A DNA stretch of 64,000 nucleotides from Ruminobacter amylophilus (GCF_900115655.1 NZ_FOXF01000001.1:83989-147988); one strand, 5' to 3'; shown: positions 1-10,014, counted from the stretch's first letter. A program made the numbers and translations. Notes: generated by a model not told the origin, from the letters alone.

Positions 1-3
1 AGG

Positions 4-684
4 GTGTTGTACATACTAAAGGACGTTGCCGTAGGGTGCGCCTTTTTTCTGGCCTCTTCCTCAGTAGGCATAGCCGATGAAGGAAGCAGGATCATTACTG
101 ATCGTTTCGGAAACGCCATTGGTTCATACCAGACAAACAATGACGGATCCACGGTCTACAAGGATAATCTCGGTCGGGAAATCTCAACGGCGGTACCGAA
201 CGAAGACGGAACCTTTACCTTTACTCAGCCGGACAAAGACTCCGATGAGCTGGCATTCAATCATTACCTGACGGAAGATGACCGGAATTCATCCGATTCA
301 CGATCCTCCACTGTTTACAGGGATCGCTACGGAAGCCGTGTTGCAAGTTCCAGTACCGATGGAAAAACAGGCAAAACAGTCATCAGAGACCGCTATGGTC
401 AGAAGATCGGTACTTCAACCACCGACAAATCAGGAAAAACAACATACAGAGACAGATACGGAAAGAAAGTCGCAACTTCAACCGTAAACTCCAGCGGACA
501 GACCATTATCAGGGACAGATACGGGAAAAAGATAGGTTCCTCCTCCAAAAACTCCACCGGTCAGACCGTAATAAGAGACAGGTACGGCAACAAGATCGGA
601 ACATCAACAACTGATAAAAACGGAAAGACGATCTATCGCGACAAATACGGGAAAAAAGTCGGACAGTCCGAATCCAAAAAATAA
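4..684 (+). CDS. Secreted/surface protein with tandem RDRYG repeats, start uncertain
   Basis: The frame opens with GTG at position 4 and has no stop before it, so the true start may lie left of the window. Residues 8-24 form a hydrophobic stretch ending in a signal-peptidase-like small-residue site, which suggests export. From about residue 106 to the end the protein is built of six copies of a 21-residue unit starting R-D-R/K-Y-G, followed by K-I/V-G/A-T/S-S-T and a G-K/Q-T turn; the first copy has 22 residues and the last is cut short. A diverged copy (TDRFGNAIG) sits near residue 32. Such units look like beta-turn or beta-solenoid repeats of surface proteins. No family is recognised with confidence, and function is unknown. 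Confidence 0.7.
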   Translation: MLYILKDVAVGCAFFLASSSVGIADEGSRIITDRFGNAIGSYQTNNDGSTVYKDNLGREISTAVPNEDGTFTFTQPDKDSDELAFNHYLTEDDRNSSDSRSSTVYRDRYGSRVASSSTDGKTGKTVIRDRYGQKIGTSTTDKSGKTTYRDRYGKKVATSTVNSSGQTIIRDRYGKKIGSSSKNSTGQTVIRDRYGNKIGTSTTDKNGKTIYRDKYGKKVGQSESKK

Positions 685-744
685 TTTTTCACCTACAGTC
701 TGAAGTATCCTGCGGCAGATCTGAAAGTTACGGCATCACAGTTT

Positions 745-1386
745 TCAGACTGTCTGTATCTTTCTGACAGGATGTCTGATGACTGTTTTCCATTTTTCCG
801 GAGCTGTTTTTCTCGGATCCGACAGATAAATCTCATGATGCAGTCTCGTATCCGTCATATCATTCACATATCCGTTCTGAGCCAGATATTCATCCATCAG
901 GGCAATGGTGGCAGGTTCATCGTCAAAAGGTCCGAGATGCATCATCTGCACGCACAGTCCTTCGCTTATCGTTATAAATTCAGCTGCGGAACAGTCAGTC
1001 TTTTTCCTTTCTGAAGCTGTCCGAACAGCCCATTCAAAATCCTTTTCTGAAACAAAATCAGGAAGTCTTATAACGGAAATCCAGTTGAACGATGATTTGT
1101 CGGTAAGATCGACAGCGGCTTTATTATCCTGATACCAGAAGCCTTCAAGCGGCGGAACCGTATATTCAAAAAAACCGTTGATTCTATAGTCTGTTTTGCA
1201 GCTCATTCTCAGAGTATAGGCTACGGCATACAGAACACCTATCGCCTGCTGATATGCTCCGTCTTTCTCATTCGGATCGCCTTTTCCTCTGACAGCAATG
1301 TAATTTGCCTCAGGCACATTAACAATCTGAGGTTTTTTACCGGGATTGTAGAACTCTTTATATTCCTTCCTGAAATCAAAAACCAT
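745..1386 (-). CDS. GyrI-like small-molecule-binding domain protein
   Basis: About 213 residues, beginning MVFDFRKEYKEFY and containing the string VPEANYIAVRGKGDPNEKDG. This is typical of the stand-alone GyrI-like (SHV/GyrI fold) proteins found in many anaerobes. Such proteins are thought to bind small hydrophobic ligands; no enzyme activity can be assigned. The frame is open for 24 more codons upstream, but the residues there are arginine/cysteine-rich and unlike the family, so the ATG at 1386 is preferred. It lies next to the short unknown gene at 1509-1739 on the same strand. Family assignment is from pattern recognition. Confidence 0.7.
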   Translation of the reverse strand: MVFDFRKEYKEFYNPGKKPQIVNVPEANYIAVRGKGDPNEKDGAYQQAIGVLYAVAYTLRMSCKTDYRINGFFEYTVPPLEGFWYQDNKAAVDLTDKSSFNWISVIRLPDFVSEKDFEWAVRTASERKKTDCSAAEFITISEGLCVQMMHLGPFDDEPATIALMDEYLAQNGYVNDMTDTRLHHEIYLSDPRKTAPEKWKTVIRHPVRKIQTV

Positions 1387-1508
1387 AACTACACCGTTAA
1401 CAATGAAAAAACAGGTAACCCGAACCCGGCACCGTCTGTCCGGTAATGACATGAACATTAAAGTTCAGAAAATGCGGGAGCTGTAAATATCGGAAAAAAC
1501 ACCTGCCG

Positions 1509-1739
1509 TCAGGATTTTCTGTTACCTTCTTCGGAAAGCTTTATGGCATAGGCAATGGTTTCGGCAATAATGCTGTATACGGCATGATCCCTGCTGCGCT
1601 TCTGCTTTTCCTCGGCTCTGTTTATGGGCAGATCAGTATTCGGGTGCATAATGTAACCGAGTTCTGATGACATGGACACGATATCATCGGCTAAACTGTT
1701 TTCAGTATTACCTGAACCATTTTCATAATCATCTGCCAT
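1509..1739 (-). CDS. Small acidic hypothetical protein
   Basis: A 76-residue protein starting MADDYENGSGN. A good Shine-Dalgarno AGGAG lies seven bases before the ATG at 1739 and decides the start, although the frame is open for 20 more codons. The N-terminal half is acidic and probably disordered. The C-terminal half is a predicted helix (residues about 45-75) rich in E, K, A and I. No family is recognised. It follows the FliK-like protein on the same strand (64 bp gap), so co-transcription is likely. Confidence 0.6.
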   Translation of the reverse strand: MADDYENGSGNTENSLADDIVSMSSELGYIMHPNTDLPINRAEEKQKRSRDHAVYSIIAETIAYAIKLSEEGNRKS

Positions 1740-1803
1740 AAACCACTCCTGTGTATTACAAATATCCTGAAAAAAACGTGCATATCTTCCATGATACACG
1801 GAC

Positions 1804-4800
1804 CTAGACTGACGGCGGATACACCGTTCCCATTCGGCTGTTTACGGAACTAACATTCAGTCCGTGTTTTTCAATACCATCCTTCAGCTGCTGACTGGTA
1901 CTGTTTATCAGCTGCAGAGTTTCAAACTTTTCTGAAACAAGATTGACTCTTACATCCCTGTCATACAGTTCGATGAGAATCTGAACGGCGCCGAGTTTTT
2001 CCAGCTCGAAAAAGAAGTTTATTTTCCAGGTTACTCCTGATTCTCCGCTGAAATGAGAAACATTCATGCCGCCTTCCCTGCCTGACCTGTACAGTGGCGG
2101 CAGAGGTATGAATGCGGGAAGTCCGAGTTCATTGCTGAAACCGCTGAGAAGCTGCATCCTTTCTATCTGCTGCAGAGTCAGGAACAGATTTTCCTCAATC
2201 CAGTCGCAGTCGCCGCTGAAATCAAGATCTGCATAAGGTTCCGTTGATTTAAACTGAGACACGTCCCTGCCCAGCATTCTGAATCTTATGGAAAGAATCA
2301 TTGCCGCCCACTGCTGAATAATCCGGCCTCTGCGGCCTTCCGTGGTCAGAGGATTGCCTACAAATCCCAGCCATTCCATCACGTCATTGACGTCACGCAG
2401 AGGCTCGGTAATGGTCTGACTCATTGCCCTGGTCATGTTGTGAATTTCCGGAGAAACCATTTTGTTGTCAAGAACCGCATTGAGGGAACTTACCAGTCTG
2501 GCCATAGGCACGCTGCGATGATTGATTTCATTAAAATCCGGAGTCTCTTTTCTGCGGGATCTGTTTTTAACCTTCCGGCCTGAAGCAAAAAGATTTCTGA
2601 TTCTGGCAAAGAATGACTTCCCTGCAGGTTTTTCACTCTCTTTCGCATCATGCTCAGAATATTCATCTGATTCACTCAGGGTATAACCATCATTCTGCTC
2701 GAAAGATGATGACGCCGTCGCTCCGGCATCTGAGAATGAAACACTGTCTGATGTCTCTGAATCTTTATTATCGGAAACATAGTCCGTCGTCACATCGGCT
2801 GAGACAGTTTCCTCATGCACTGCTTCCTCAATCTGATTTGAGGTAACATGTTCATATTCAGGCATGAAATCATCAGCACCGGCATCCACGATCTCAATTC
2901 TGTCGGTAACCTTCTCAGCTTCAACAGGTTCCCTGTTATTCTTTACCCAGGAATAACCGCCTGTCCCGCCGGTTCCCCAGCTGCCGCTTACGTCGTTCCT
3001 TCTGCCGTCGTTTCTTTCCGGCTCGATTCTTTCCTGTCCGGCCGCAGTCATCAGGCCGTCAGTTTCAGCTGCACCGTACCTGTCTTCCGCAACGGTTTCA
3101 GCAACCTTAAATTCCTCTCCGGAAGACATTTCATTACCGCTGTTATCGTTCAGGATGAAATCAGCCCCGTCATGAGACTGCTCCTCTGCGGTTACCGTTG
3201 CTTCATCACGATCATTACAGGCTTCACTCACAAGGCTGTCCGATGCATCAGAAGCATCGGTTTCTTCAGGAGTGCTGAAACCTGACTCAGGTTCTTCAGC
3301 AGGCTTTTCCTGTTCACCCGCAACTGTCTCCTGATCAGGATAAACTGTTATATTATCCTGACGGACGGACTCAGCCATTCTTATAAGAACCTGCTGTTCC
3401 CTGTTAAGCTCATCAAGATATTCATCCGCTTCATCGTTTTCATCCTGAAAAACAGCAGAAACCGGAGATGTAATGCCGTCAGTGTTTTCCTTAACGACAG
3501 ACTCTTCAGACGTTTCTGTTTCTCCTGCAGAATCATTCCCCGCCTCTTCGGCCTTCTGAACCGGCTCATCACAGGCTGCGGATTCCTTATCTTCAGAATT
3601 TTCATTTTCGGTATTCTCCCTGGCGATGGCTTCACTTAATGAATTCTCGTCAGAAAAAATTCTCATTTCGTCCGTAGTTATGCCGGTACCGGTTAAATCA
3701 AGTCCTGACTCGCCGTCGGATACCGGGGTATCGGTCAGGTGACGTTCAGGATTTTCTGATGAGTCATCTGGTTCTGAACCTGCAGCCGGCTGAGAAGCCG
3801 TATTTTCGGAATTTATGTATTCAACGTCATTTGCCACCTTCTGAATCAGCTCGTTAACCCTGCGGCTGAGACTTGCATTCTGAGGTGTATCCTGTGATCT
3901 GTCTTTCTCGTTACCGCTCAGCTTTTCGCACTGAGCCCTGAATGAATTGAATTCTCCGATGAGATCGATATTCATCTGCGGACGCTGCGCATCGGTGCCA
4001 TCACCGGCCTGTGAAGCTTCACCGTTTCCGGGAAACAGAACCTTTCTGGAAACATCATCCGCCATGCTTCTTGAAAAATCGTATCTTGACAGGAGTTCTT
4101 CATCGTACAGACCGGACATGCCTGTATGTGAATTCTCGCGGAAGAATTTTCTTATTTCATCTTCCGTCAGTCTGTCGGCATCAAAAGTGTCATCCTTTCC
4201 GGGAAGATCGGCATCAACTATTTCCCCGTTACCTTCACCGTTTATCAGATTGGCCGACTGAGCGATGGAGGCGGCCCTGCGGATAAGATTATCCACTCTT
4301 CTGGCTATGGCCTCGCTTTCCTCATCCTGATATTTTTCCTCTGACGCAAAAAGACCTAGCTTTCCGGTATCTTCAGGTATTTCATCCACGGCATCACGAA
4401 TGAAATTACGGAGTTCCTGTTCTCTTGCAGCCTGATAAAGAGCGGCTCTGTTATGTGAAATAAGATAGAGAACATTGGGCTGATGTGCCATGATGAATTC
4501 AATAACCGCTATGAACAGTCCGCTGAATATCACCTTTCCCTTCACGGTGAGAGAATCATGAGGAACGGAGATATGAAGTTTTTCCAGTCTCTTGACCAGA
4601 GCCGGGGTTATGTTGTCAGCAGTAAGAATATTGGCTACGAGTTCACAGAGATAATGCATCAGAGCCATGCCGGGAGCATTGTTTTCCCTGAAAACTCTTG
4701 GCAGTGTGGTGCACAGGCTGAAAAACTCATCAGTTGCCGCGTAGCTTTTAACCACATGAAAACGGCTGGTCAGGGTATTTGAAAGGATCTCCACCAGTTC

Positions 4801-5151
4801 AGAATCGGTGCCTATCAGATCCTTTATCAGGGTAATATAGGTAAAATCATCCGTTCCCGCCGCGGCAGCAAGAGCCGAAACAGGATCTGCAGCCAGAGCG
4901 GCAACATAACGCTGAACGCTTTCCTGAGATGCAGCAAGTTCTGCAGGAAGCAGCGGATAATCCTTGGTAAGCGAACTTAAAAAAGCATAAGAGGCGCTTA
5001 CGTTAATCACCTTTCTGCTGTTTTCAGACAGAACGTCGTATACCTCTTTTTCGCTGAGACTTCCCTGCCCGGAATCACCGGAACCGGCAACTGTTTCCGC
5101 CCTGTCCTCCGTAATTTCTGTACTGTTCTTTTTTAAATCTTCTCTCAACAT
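1804..5151 (-). CDS. Large acidic protein with FliK-like C-terminal domain
   Basis: An 1115-residue protein. Residues about 40-250 are helical and globular. Residues about 270-810 are strongly acidic, rich in E, D, S and T, and low-complexity, so probably disordered. A basic linker (about 845-870) then leads to a globular end. The last 90 residues (pattern FFFELEKLGAVQILIEL, then VNLVSEKFETLQLI and GLNVSSVNS) look like the hook-length control domain of FliK/YscP-type proteins (Flg_hook), preceded by the PLPPL-like proline motif usual in FliK. FliK proteins sense flagellar hook length at the export gate, but no flagellar or type III genes are in the window and this protein is far longer than normal FliK. 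The domain call is moderate; the function is inferred. Confidence 0.6.
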   Translation of the reverse strand: MLREDLKKNSTEITEDRAETVAGSGDSGQGSLSEKEVYDVLSENSRKVINVSASYAFLSSLTKDYPLLPAELAASQESVQRYVAALAADPVSALAAAAGTDDFTYITLIKDLIGTDSELVEILSNTLTSRFHVVKSYAATDEFFSLCTTLPRVFRENNAPGMALMHYLCELVANILTADNITPALVKRLEKLHISVPHDSLTVKGKVIFSGLFIAVIEFIMAHQPNVLYLISHNRAALYQAAREQELRNFIRDAVDEIPEDTGKLGLFASEEKYQDEESEAIARRVDNLIRRAASIAQSANLINGEGNGEIVDADLPGKDDTFDADRLTEDEIRKFFRENSHTGMSGLYDEELLSRYDFSRSMADDVSRKVLFPGNGEASQAGDGTDAQRPQMNIDLIGEFNSFRAQCEKLSGNEKDRSQDTPQNASLSRRVNELIQKVANDVEYINSENTASQPAAGSEPDDSSENPERHLTDTPVSDGESGLDLTGTGITTDEMRIFSDENSLSEAIARENTENENSEDKESAACDEPVQKAEEAGNDSAGETETSEESVVKENTDGITSPVSAVFQDENDEADEYLDELNREQQVLIRMAESVRQDNITVYPDQETVAGEQEKPAEEPESGFSTPEETDASDASDSLVSEACNDRDEATVTAEEQSHDGADFILNDNSGNEMSSGEEFKVAETVAEDRYGAAETDGLMTAAGQERIEPERNDGRRNDVSGSWGTGGTGGYSWVKNNREPVEAEKVTDRIEIVDAGADDFMPEYEHVTSNQIEEAVHEETVSADVTTDYVSDNKDSETSDSVSFSDAGATASSSFEQNDGYTLSESDEYSEHDAKESEKPAGKSFFARIRNLFASGRKVKNRSRRKETPDFNEINHRSVPMARLVSSLNAVLDNKMVSPEIHNMTRAMSQTITEPLRDVNDVMEWLGFVGNPLTTEGRRGRIIQQWAAMILSIRFRMLGRDVSQFKSTEPYADLDFSGDCDWIEENLFLTLQQIERMQLLSGFSNELGLPAFIPLPPLYRSGREGGMNVSHFSGESGVTWKINFFFELEKLGAVQILIELYDRDVRVNLVSEKFETLQLINSTSQQLKDGIEKHGLNVSSVNSRMGTVYPPSV

Positions 5152-5466
5152 AACCGGCCGTTACGAATTTATATTATTTCCATAACACACTCATGACCAG
5201 CAGGTCACGGATTCATATTCTGGTTTTATGGCTTATTTTATTATCTTTTTATGGCAGGCAGCCCTCTGTGAAAAAAACGGACTGCCGAAAAATACTGTAC
5301 CGTATTTCCGCATTTGTCTGCGGACCGTGTCGGAGGCCGCACCGTTTTACCGTCCCGGACACACAATCGGCTGCTCAGATTTTAACATCACTCTGAAAAC
5401 AAACATCTTTTTAAATGTTTATTGTGAGGTAATTTAAGACTGACCGCACACTCTCATCAATCATGC
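5152..5466. other. Intergenic region between mrcB and the FliK-like gene
   Basis: About 315 bases, AT-rich toward both ends. No convincing gene, RNA or U-tract terminator is seen. It must hold the 3' end of the mrcB transcript and the promoter of the FliK-like gene; neither could be pinned down. Confidence 0.5.
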
Positions 5467-7770
5467 CTAGAAGAGAGACCTGATGAAATCCCCCATTCTG
5501 TCATCGCTTTCCGTTTCAGTGTTGCAGTATCTTACGTCCTCTTCGTTTATCATATCCTCTCTTACAGGAAGCAGTACGAATCTGGAAACGTCGGTGCAGG
5601 TTTCAGGATCCATTATGTAGCTGTCGGCTCCCTCCAGACTGAAGTACGCGTCTGCAATGCCTTCAGGAATGGCAGTTACCAGAGAATGAACTCCTCTGAT
5701 GCTTAAGAATCTGTCATAAACCGGAAGAGCACCTGTGGCTCCCGTAAGATTGGTTTTGGTGTTGTCATCATTACCTACCCATACGGTTACCAGCTCATCA
5801 TTATCAAAACCGCTGAACCATGAATCGATGCCGTCATTTGAAGTACCAGTCTTCCCTGCTATAACCGCATTGTACTTTTTCAGGGATCTGGCGGTACCGA
5901 ATGAGGTTACATTGGTCATACCGTAGATGGTCAGATAAGCGTCGCGGGGATCCAGCACCTGAACCTTGTCGGCCTGACTCTCGCGGTCGTATATGATGTC
6001 ACTGCCGCGACGAACCACTCTGATCGCCGACAGCTGTCTGTAGGCACCTTCGGTCGCAATGGTGGCGTACATCTGGTTCACCTCTATCGGAGTCAGGGCG
6101 AAACTGCCCAGCAGAGTACTCGGAACGGCGTCTATTTCCTGTTCGATTCCTAGCCTGTGAATGGTATCGACCACCTTCTGTACTCCGACATTCATACCCA
6201 CTCTTACCATTGGCACGTTAAGCGACTTGGCGAAGCCCTGATAAAGAGGAATCCACCCGCTGTAGGTACCGCTGAAGTTCTTCGGGCTCCAGTTCTGACC
6301 GTTGCGCATTTTTACGGTTACCGGAGCATCATGAACCATACTGCCGAGATGCCAGCCGTTACTGAACGCCGTCAGATAGGCGGCGGGCTTGACCAGGGAA
6401 CCGACCTGACGGCGGGCCTTGGTTACACGGTTCATCCCCTGGAACTGCGGATCACTGCTGCCTACCACGGCAAGAATGTCACCGGTTCTCCAGTTGGAAA
6501 CCACTACCGCACTTTCAAGCTTTTTGGTTCTCTTGGCATTGAGTCTGCCAAGTTCTTCCTTAACAGCGGTGTTGGCGGCAAGCTGCACCTGTGGATCAAG
6601 ACTGGTAAAAATCACCAGTCCGTTGCTGTCGAGATAGTCATCACCGAGCTTTTTCTTCAGCTCATCCTTAAGAATACTGATGTATCCGGGTACCTTGATG
6701 ATGGAAAAATTCTTGTCCTTGTCAACAATTCCCAGCGGTTTGGCGACGTAGTACTCATACTGTTTGTCAGTAAGCTTTCCAGCCTGCTTCATCAGGCTGA
6801 GCACCAGATTTCTTCTTTTTAGTGCGGCTTCAGGATGTCTGCGCGGATCATACTGGGAAGGACCTTTAACCATGCCTACAAGCAGAGCTACCTGATGCCA
6901 GTCCAGTTCGCTTACGGGAATCCCGAAATAGAAGTATGAGGCCAGACCGAAGCCGTAGATGTCCTTATTGGAATGCCCGAGATAGATTTCATTCAGATAC
7001 ATTTCCAGAATCTGGGATTTTTCATATCTGGCATCAACGATAATGGACATGAAAAGCTCTCTTACCTTTCGGTCAAGAGTCTTGTTGCTGCTTAAAAAGT
7101 AATTCTTAACCAGCTGCTGTGAGATGGTACTGCCGCCCTGAACCTTGCGACCGGCCCTGATGTTCACGAATATCGCTCTGAGAATCCCCTTGACGCTGAT
7201 GCCGTGGTGACTGTAGAAATCCCTGTCTTCCACGTATATAAGAGTATCAATGAGTTTCTGCGGCACGTCATCGATGCTTATCAGCAGACGATCTTCCTCT
7301 CCGCTTGAGGAAAGACGTTCCAGAAGCACCGGATCCAGCTGAATGATATCAATGTTCTCACCTGTTGCCGCATCGGAAATGGAACTGATTCTGCTGTTTT
7401 TGAAAACTATGTGAATGGGACGGGATTCTTCCGGTCCGTAGGAGAAATTGAACGGTCTTCTGATAATGACCATATGCTCCTTGTTTCTGCTGGTTCCGTA
7501 TTCCCCCGGATTTGCAGGATTGCTCACCTTGCGGTATTTCAAAAGGGTAAGTTCGTGTTCAAGCTGATCGAAGGTAATCTTCTGCTCCACAGTGAGCTCC
7601 AGCGGTCTGCTGTATACCACTGCGGGAGTTTTCCATTTCTGTTCCGCATCCAGACTGCTGCTTGAAATCACGACATAATAGTATGCACAGAGAATTGCGA
7701 AAATTACAGCAAGTACAAGTCCGAGCTTAAAACCCAGAGCTATCAGTTTACCGATAAATGATTTACTCAT
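5467..7770 (-). CDS. mrcB: Penicillin-binding protein 1B, bifunctional peptidoglycan synthase
   Basis: A class A PBP of 767 residues that polymerises lipid II into glycan strands and cross-links them in the periplasm. One membrane anchor spans residues about 8-36. The glycosyltransferase domain shows the catalytic glutamate E181 in EDRDFYSHHG and the QGGSTISQQL motif at 211-220. The transpeptidase domain has the nucleophile in SLVK (S458-K461), SLN (516-518) and KTG (640-642). The UB2H-like region (about 50-140) and the overall layout match PBP1B rather than PBP1A. All catalytic motifs are present, and length is close to the E. coli protein. No partner genes are adjacent. Confidence 0.95.
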   Translation of the reverse strand: MSKSFIGKLIALGFKLGLVLAVIFAILCAYYYVVISSSSLDAEQKWKTPAVVYSRPLELTVEQKITFDQLEHELTLLKYRKVSNPANPGEYGTSRNKEHMVIIRRPFNFSYGPEESRPIHIVFKNSRISSISDAATGENIDIIQLDPVLLERLSSSGEEDRLLISIDDVPQKLIDTLIYVEDRDFYSHHGISVKGILRAIFVNIRAGRKVQGGSTISQQLVKNYFLSSNKTLDRKVRELFMSIIVDARYEKSQILEMYLNEIYLGHSNKDIYGFGLASYFYFGIPVSELDWHQVALLVGMVKGPSQYDPRRHPEAALKRRNLVLSLMKQAGKLTDKQYEYYVAKPLGIVDKDKNFSIIKVPGYISILKDELKKKLGDDYLDSNGLVIFTSLDPQVQLAANTAVKEELGRLNAKRTKKLESAVVVSNWRTGDILAVVGSSDPQFQGMNRVTKARRQVGSLVKPAAYLTAFSNGWHLGSMVHDAPVTVKMRNGQNWSPKNFSGTYSGWIPLYQGFAKSLNVPMVRVGMNVGVQKVVDTIHRLGIEQEIDAVPSTLLGSFALTPIEVNQMYATIATEGAYRQLSAIRVVRRGSDIIYDRESQADKVQVLDPRDAYLTIYGMTNVTSFGTARSLKKYNAVIAGKTGTSNDGIDSWFSGFDNDELVTVWVGNDDNTKTNLTGATGALPVYDRFLSIRGVHSLVTAIPEGIADAYFSLEGADSYIMDPETCTDVSRFVLLPVREDMINEEDVRYCNTETESDDRMGDFIRSLF

Positions 7771-8037
7771 GTTTCCTTACACCACTGTTTCGGGAAAGTG
7801 CCATCCGCACCGTTCCGAAATTGCTGCTGAAACCCGGCCGTTCCATCCGTTGTCAGATTTCAGAAGTTCTGTTTCGTAAAATCATACTTCCATGTAAATG
7901 CTTTGCTTCAGCAGAAACCTATCCCGCCGCACGCGTCCGGGAACCTTCCGAATATCTGCAGTCCGGACACCGTGACTGCAGTGCTGAACCGGGTAAAAAT
8001 CAATCCTTAATCATTACCCGAAAAATCCTTACAGGTC

Positions 8038-8066
8038 TCCCCGGCGGAACTGAACTCCGCCGGGGA
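8038..8066. repeat. 11-bp perfect inverted repeat, GC-rich hairpin
   Basis: TCCCCGGCGGA at 8038-8048 is matched exactly by its complement at 8056-8066 around a 7-base loop. There is no U-tract on either strand directly after it, so it is not a standard terminator. It stands out in an AT-rich region. Role unknown. Confidence 0.6.
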
Positions 8067-8441
8067 TAAAAAATCAGGTCACATTATATCATTTATGTAA
8101 AATTTGTTTACAAAATTAACAGGCTCGCCTCCGGTCGTCCTCGAACCGTCATAAATGATGAATCACTGCCGAAAGACGATGCAGAATGACAATATCCGGC
8201 AGATAAAAATTTTTCTAAAACATAACCTGCGTTCAAGTAATAAACATCTGTTTATGCAACATTTGACAAAGATCTATTTTTTTATAAAAAAACATTCAGA
8301 TATGCATCAAAATGAAAAAAAATAAAGTAATGGTTACCTGCTTTTCCTATAATACGGGATTTGAAAATTACGTTTATGTTGCTTTAAGTGACTGAAAAAA
8401 CGCCTGTATCATATTTATGGAAAATAAATTGACATAAATCT

Positions 8442-8470
8442 TTGAATATATCCGACGAGTAATGTATATT
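8442..8470 (+). promoter_or_regulatory. Candidate sigma-70 promoter of dksA-gluQ
   Basis: TTGAAT (8442-8447), a 17-base spacer and TATATT (8465-8470). This would give a 5' leader of roughly 135 bases before dksA. Weak to moderate match. Confidence 0.4.
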
Positions 8471-8613
8471 CTAAAGAATTTATGTTGGTATGACTTGGGT
8501 ACATTTATATCCGTGCTGTTTTCCATACGGTTAATTAAAAAGACGGACAATTCAGCACTGATACATCTGCCTTGTGCCTGGAGCAAAGGTATATACATTT
8601 TAGGAGAAAGACT

Positions 8614-9066
8614 ATGAGCGACAACAAGAATGATTTAATTGAGCTGAGTCCTCTGGCCATTGCCGGCTTAAAGCCTTATGAAGTGCAGCCCGGCGAAGAA
8701 TATATGAACGATAAGCAAAAAGCTCATTTCCGCAAGATTCTGGAAAGCTGGCGCGATCAATTGATGAATGAGGTTTCAAACACCGTTGATCACATGAACG
8801 ATGAAACCACCAACTTCCCTGACGATATCGACCGTGCTGCCCAGGAAGAAGAATTCTCTCTTGAATTAAGAATCAGAGACAGAGAAAGAAAGCTTATCAA
8901 GAAGATTGAAAAGACTATCCGCAAGCTTGACTCTGACGATTACGGTTACTGCGACGACTGTGGCGAAGAAATCGGCATTAAGCGTCTTGAAGCCCGCCCT
9001 ACCGCCGATCTCTGCATCAACTGCAAGCACATCGCTGAAATCAAGGAAAAGCAGGGCGCAAAATAA
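8614..9066 (+). CDS. dksA: RNA polymerase-binding transcription factor DksA
   Basis: A 150-residue protein that binds the RNA polymerase secondary channel and works with ppGpp in the stringent response. The coiled-coil tip carries [10 protein letters not shown] with the acidic pair D70/D73, and the zinc finger cysteines are C113, C116, C134 and C137; both are canonical. The start is set by AGGAG at 8602-8606, seven bases before the ATG. The frame is open further upstream, but that extension is not conserved. It is followed three bases later by gluQ, the usual gammaproteobacterial pair. Confidence 0.97.
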   Translation: MSDNKNDLIELSPLAIAGLKPYEVQPGEEYMNDKQKAHFRKILESWRDQLMNEVSNTVDHMNDETTNFPDDIDRAAQEEEFSLELRIRDRERKLIKKIEKTIRKLDSDDYGYCDDCGEEIGIKRLEARPTADLCINCKHIAEIKEKQGAK

Positions 9067-9069
9067 TAT

Positions 9070-9936
9070 ATGTCCCCTTATCACGGGCGTTTTGCTCCTT
9101 CACCGAGTGGCAGGCTGCACTTTGGTTCACTGGTTGCCGCCACCGGTAGTTATCTTCGTGCCAGAAGCCTTAACGGCTTCTGGCATCTTCGTATTGAAGA
9201 CATCGACACCACCAGATGCAGACAGGAACACAGTGACAGCATCCTGAGGGATCTTGAACTCCTGGGCTTTGAACATGACGGTCCCGTACTGTATCAGACC
9301 GAAAGACTTGATTTTTACAGGGAATGTCTCGACAGGCTCACGGAAAATCATCAGACCTATTACTGCAACTGCACCAGAGCCGACATCCGCAGAATGGGAG
9401 GAGTCTACAACGGTCACTGCAGAAATCTGAACCTTCCCGATGCCGTGAACCACAGCGTGCGTCTCAAAAACACCACCTATGTTTCCGAATACCGTGATGA
9501 AATCCGGGGAACTGTAAAAAATCCGACATCAGACATTCCCGACATTGTCCTCCGCCGCCGTGACGGTCTCTATGCCTACAATCTTGTCTGCATACTTGAT
9601 GATCTTGATACCGGCATAACGGAAGTGGTCAGAGGCTCGGATCTGCTCTATGACACCTTCGCCCAGATATCCTTCATAAAGGAGCTGAAGGGAAATGTGC
9701 CTGCATACGCGCATCTTCCTCTGGCCATGGAAGATCCTGAACACAAATACTCCAAACAGAATCATGCCGCTCCGATTGACATGGCACATGCGTCAGAGCT
9801 TCTGGTAAAGGCCGTAAAATTCTTGGGACAGGACATTCCTGATGAATTTGTGCATGAAAAACCGGCCGACATTTTAAAATATGCCGTAAGCACCTTCTCT
9901 CTTGAAAAAATCTCTCCGGACAGCCGAATAGTCTGA
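9070..9936 (+). CDS. gluQ: Glutamyl-Q tRNA(Asp) synthetase
   Basis: A 288-residue truncated relative of glutamyl-tRNA synthetase that activates glutamate and attaches it to queuosine in the wobble position of tRNA(Asp). The HIGH-like motif lies in APSPSGRLHFGSL near the N-terminus, the zinc ligands appear in the CNCTRADIRR...GHC segment, and the KMSKS equivalent is YSKQN. It lacks the anticodon-binding domain, as expected for the family. No good Shine-Dalgarno is present, and with three bases between stop and start it is probably translationally coupled to dksA. Confidence 0.95.
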   Translation: MSPYHGRFAPSPSGRLHFGSLVAATGSYLRARSLNGFWHLRIEDIDTTRCRQEHSDSILRDLELLGFEHDGPVLYQTERLDFYRECLDRLTENHQTYYCNCTRADIRRMGGVYNGHCRNLNLPDAVNHSVRLKNTTYVSEYRDEIRGTVKNPTSDIPDIVLRRRDGLYAYNLVCILDDLDTGITEVVRGSDLLYDTFAQISFIKELKGNVPAYAHLPLAMEDPEHKYSKQNHAAPIDMAHASELLVKAVKFLGQDIPDEFVHEKPADILKYAVSTFSLEKISPDSRIV

Positions 9937-9973
9937 ACAGTCCTCTAACCGTCAGTAATCAGTTCCATTACAC

Positions 9974-10012
9974 CAAAAAAAAGCCCCGGAATTTCATGCC
10001 GAAACTCCGGGG
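9974..10012 (-). terminator. Rho-independent terminator of ychF
   Basis: Read on the minus strand: a stem of CCCCGGA with its complement (9984-9990 with 10006-10012), extended by a second 4-bp helix after one mismatch, then a run of eight T. It lies about 40 bases past the ychF stop. Confidence 0.85.
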
Positions 10013-10014
10013 GC

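Larger units (their letters stand above)
7771..8613. other. Long divergent intergenic region mrcB/dksA
   Basis: About 840 bases, strongly AT-rich from 8200 on. It holds an 11-bp perfect inverted repeat (8038-8066) and a likely dksA promoter (8442-8470). A short minus-strand open frame (8374-8598) overlaps the dksA promoter and leader and is not credited as a gene. No known small RNA was recognised. Confidence 0.5.

Noticed and set aside
8374..8598. 74-codon minus-strand frame before dksA
   Set aside because: It overlaps the likely dksA promoter and leader, lacks a Shine-Dalgarno and has AT-driven codon content.
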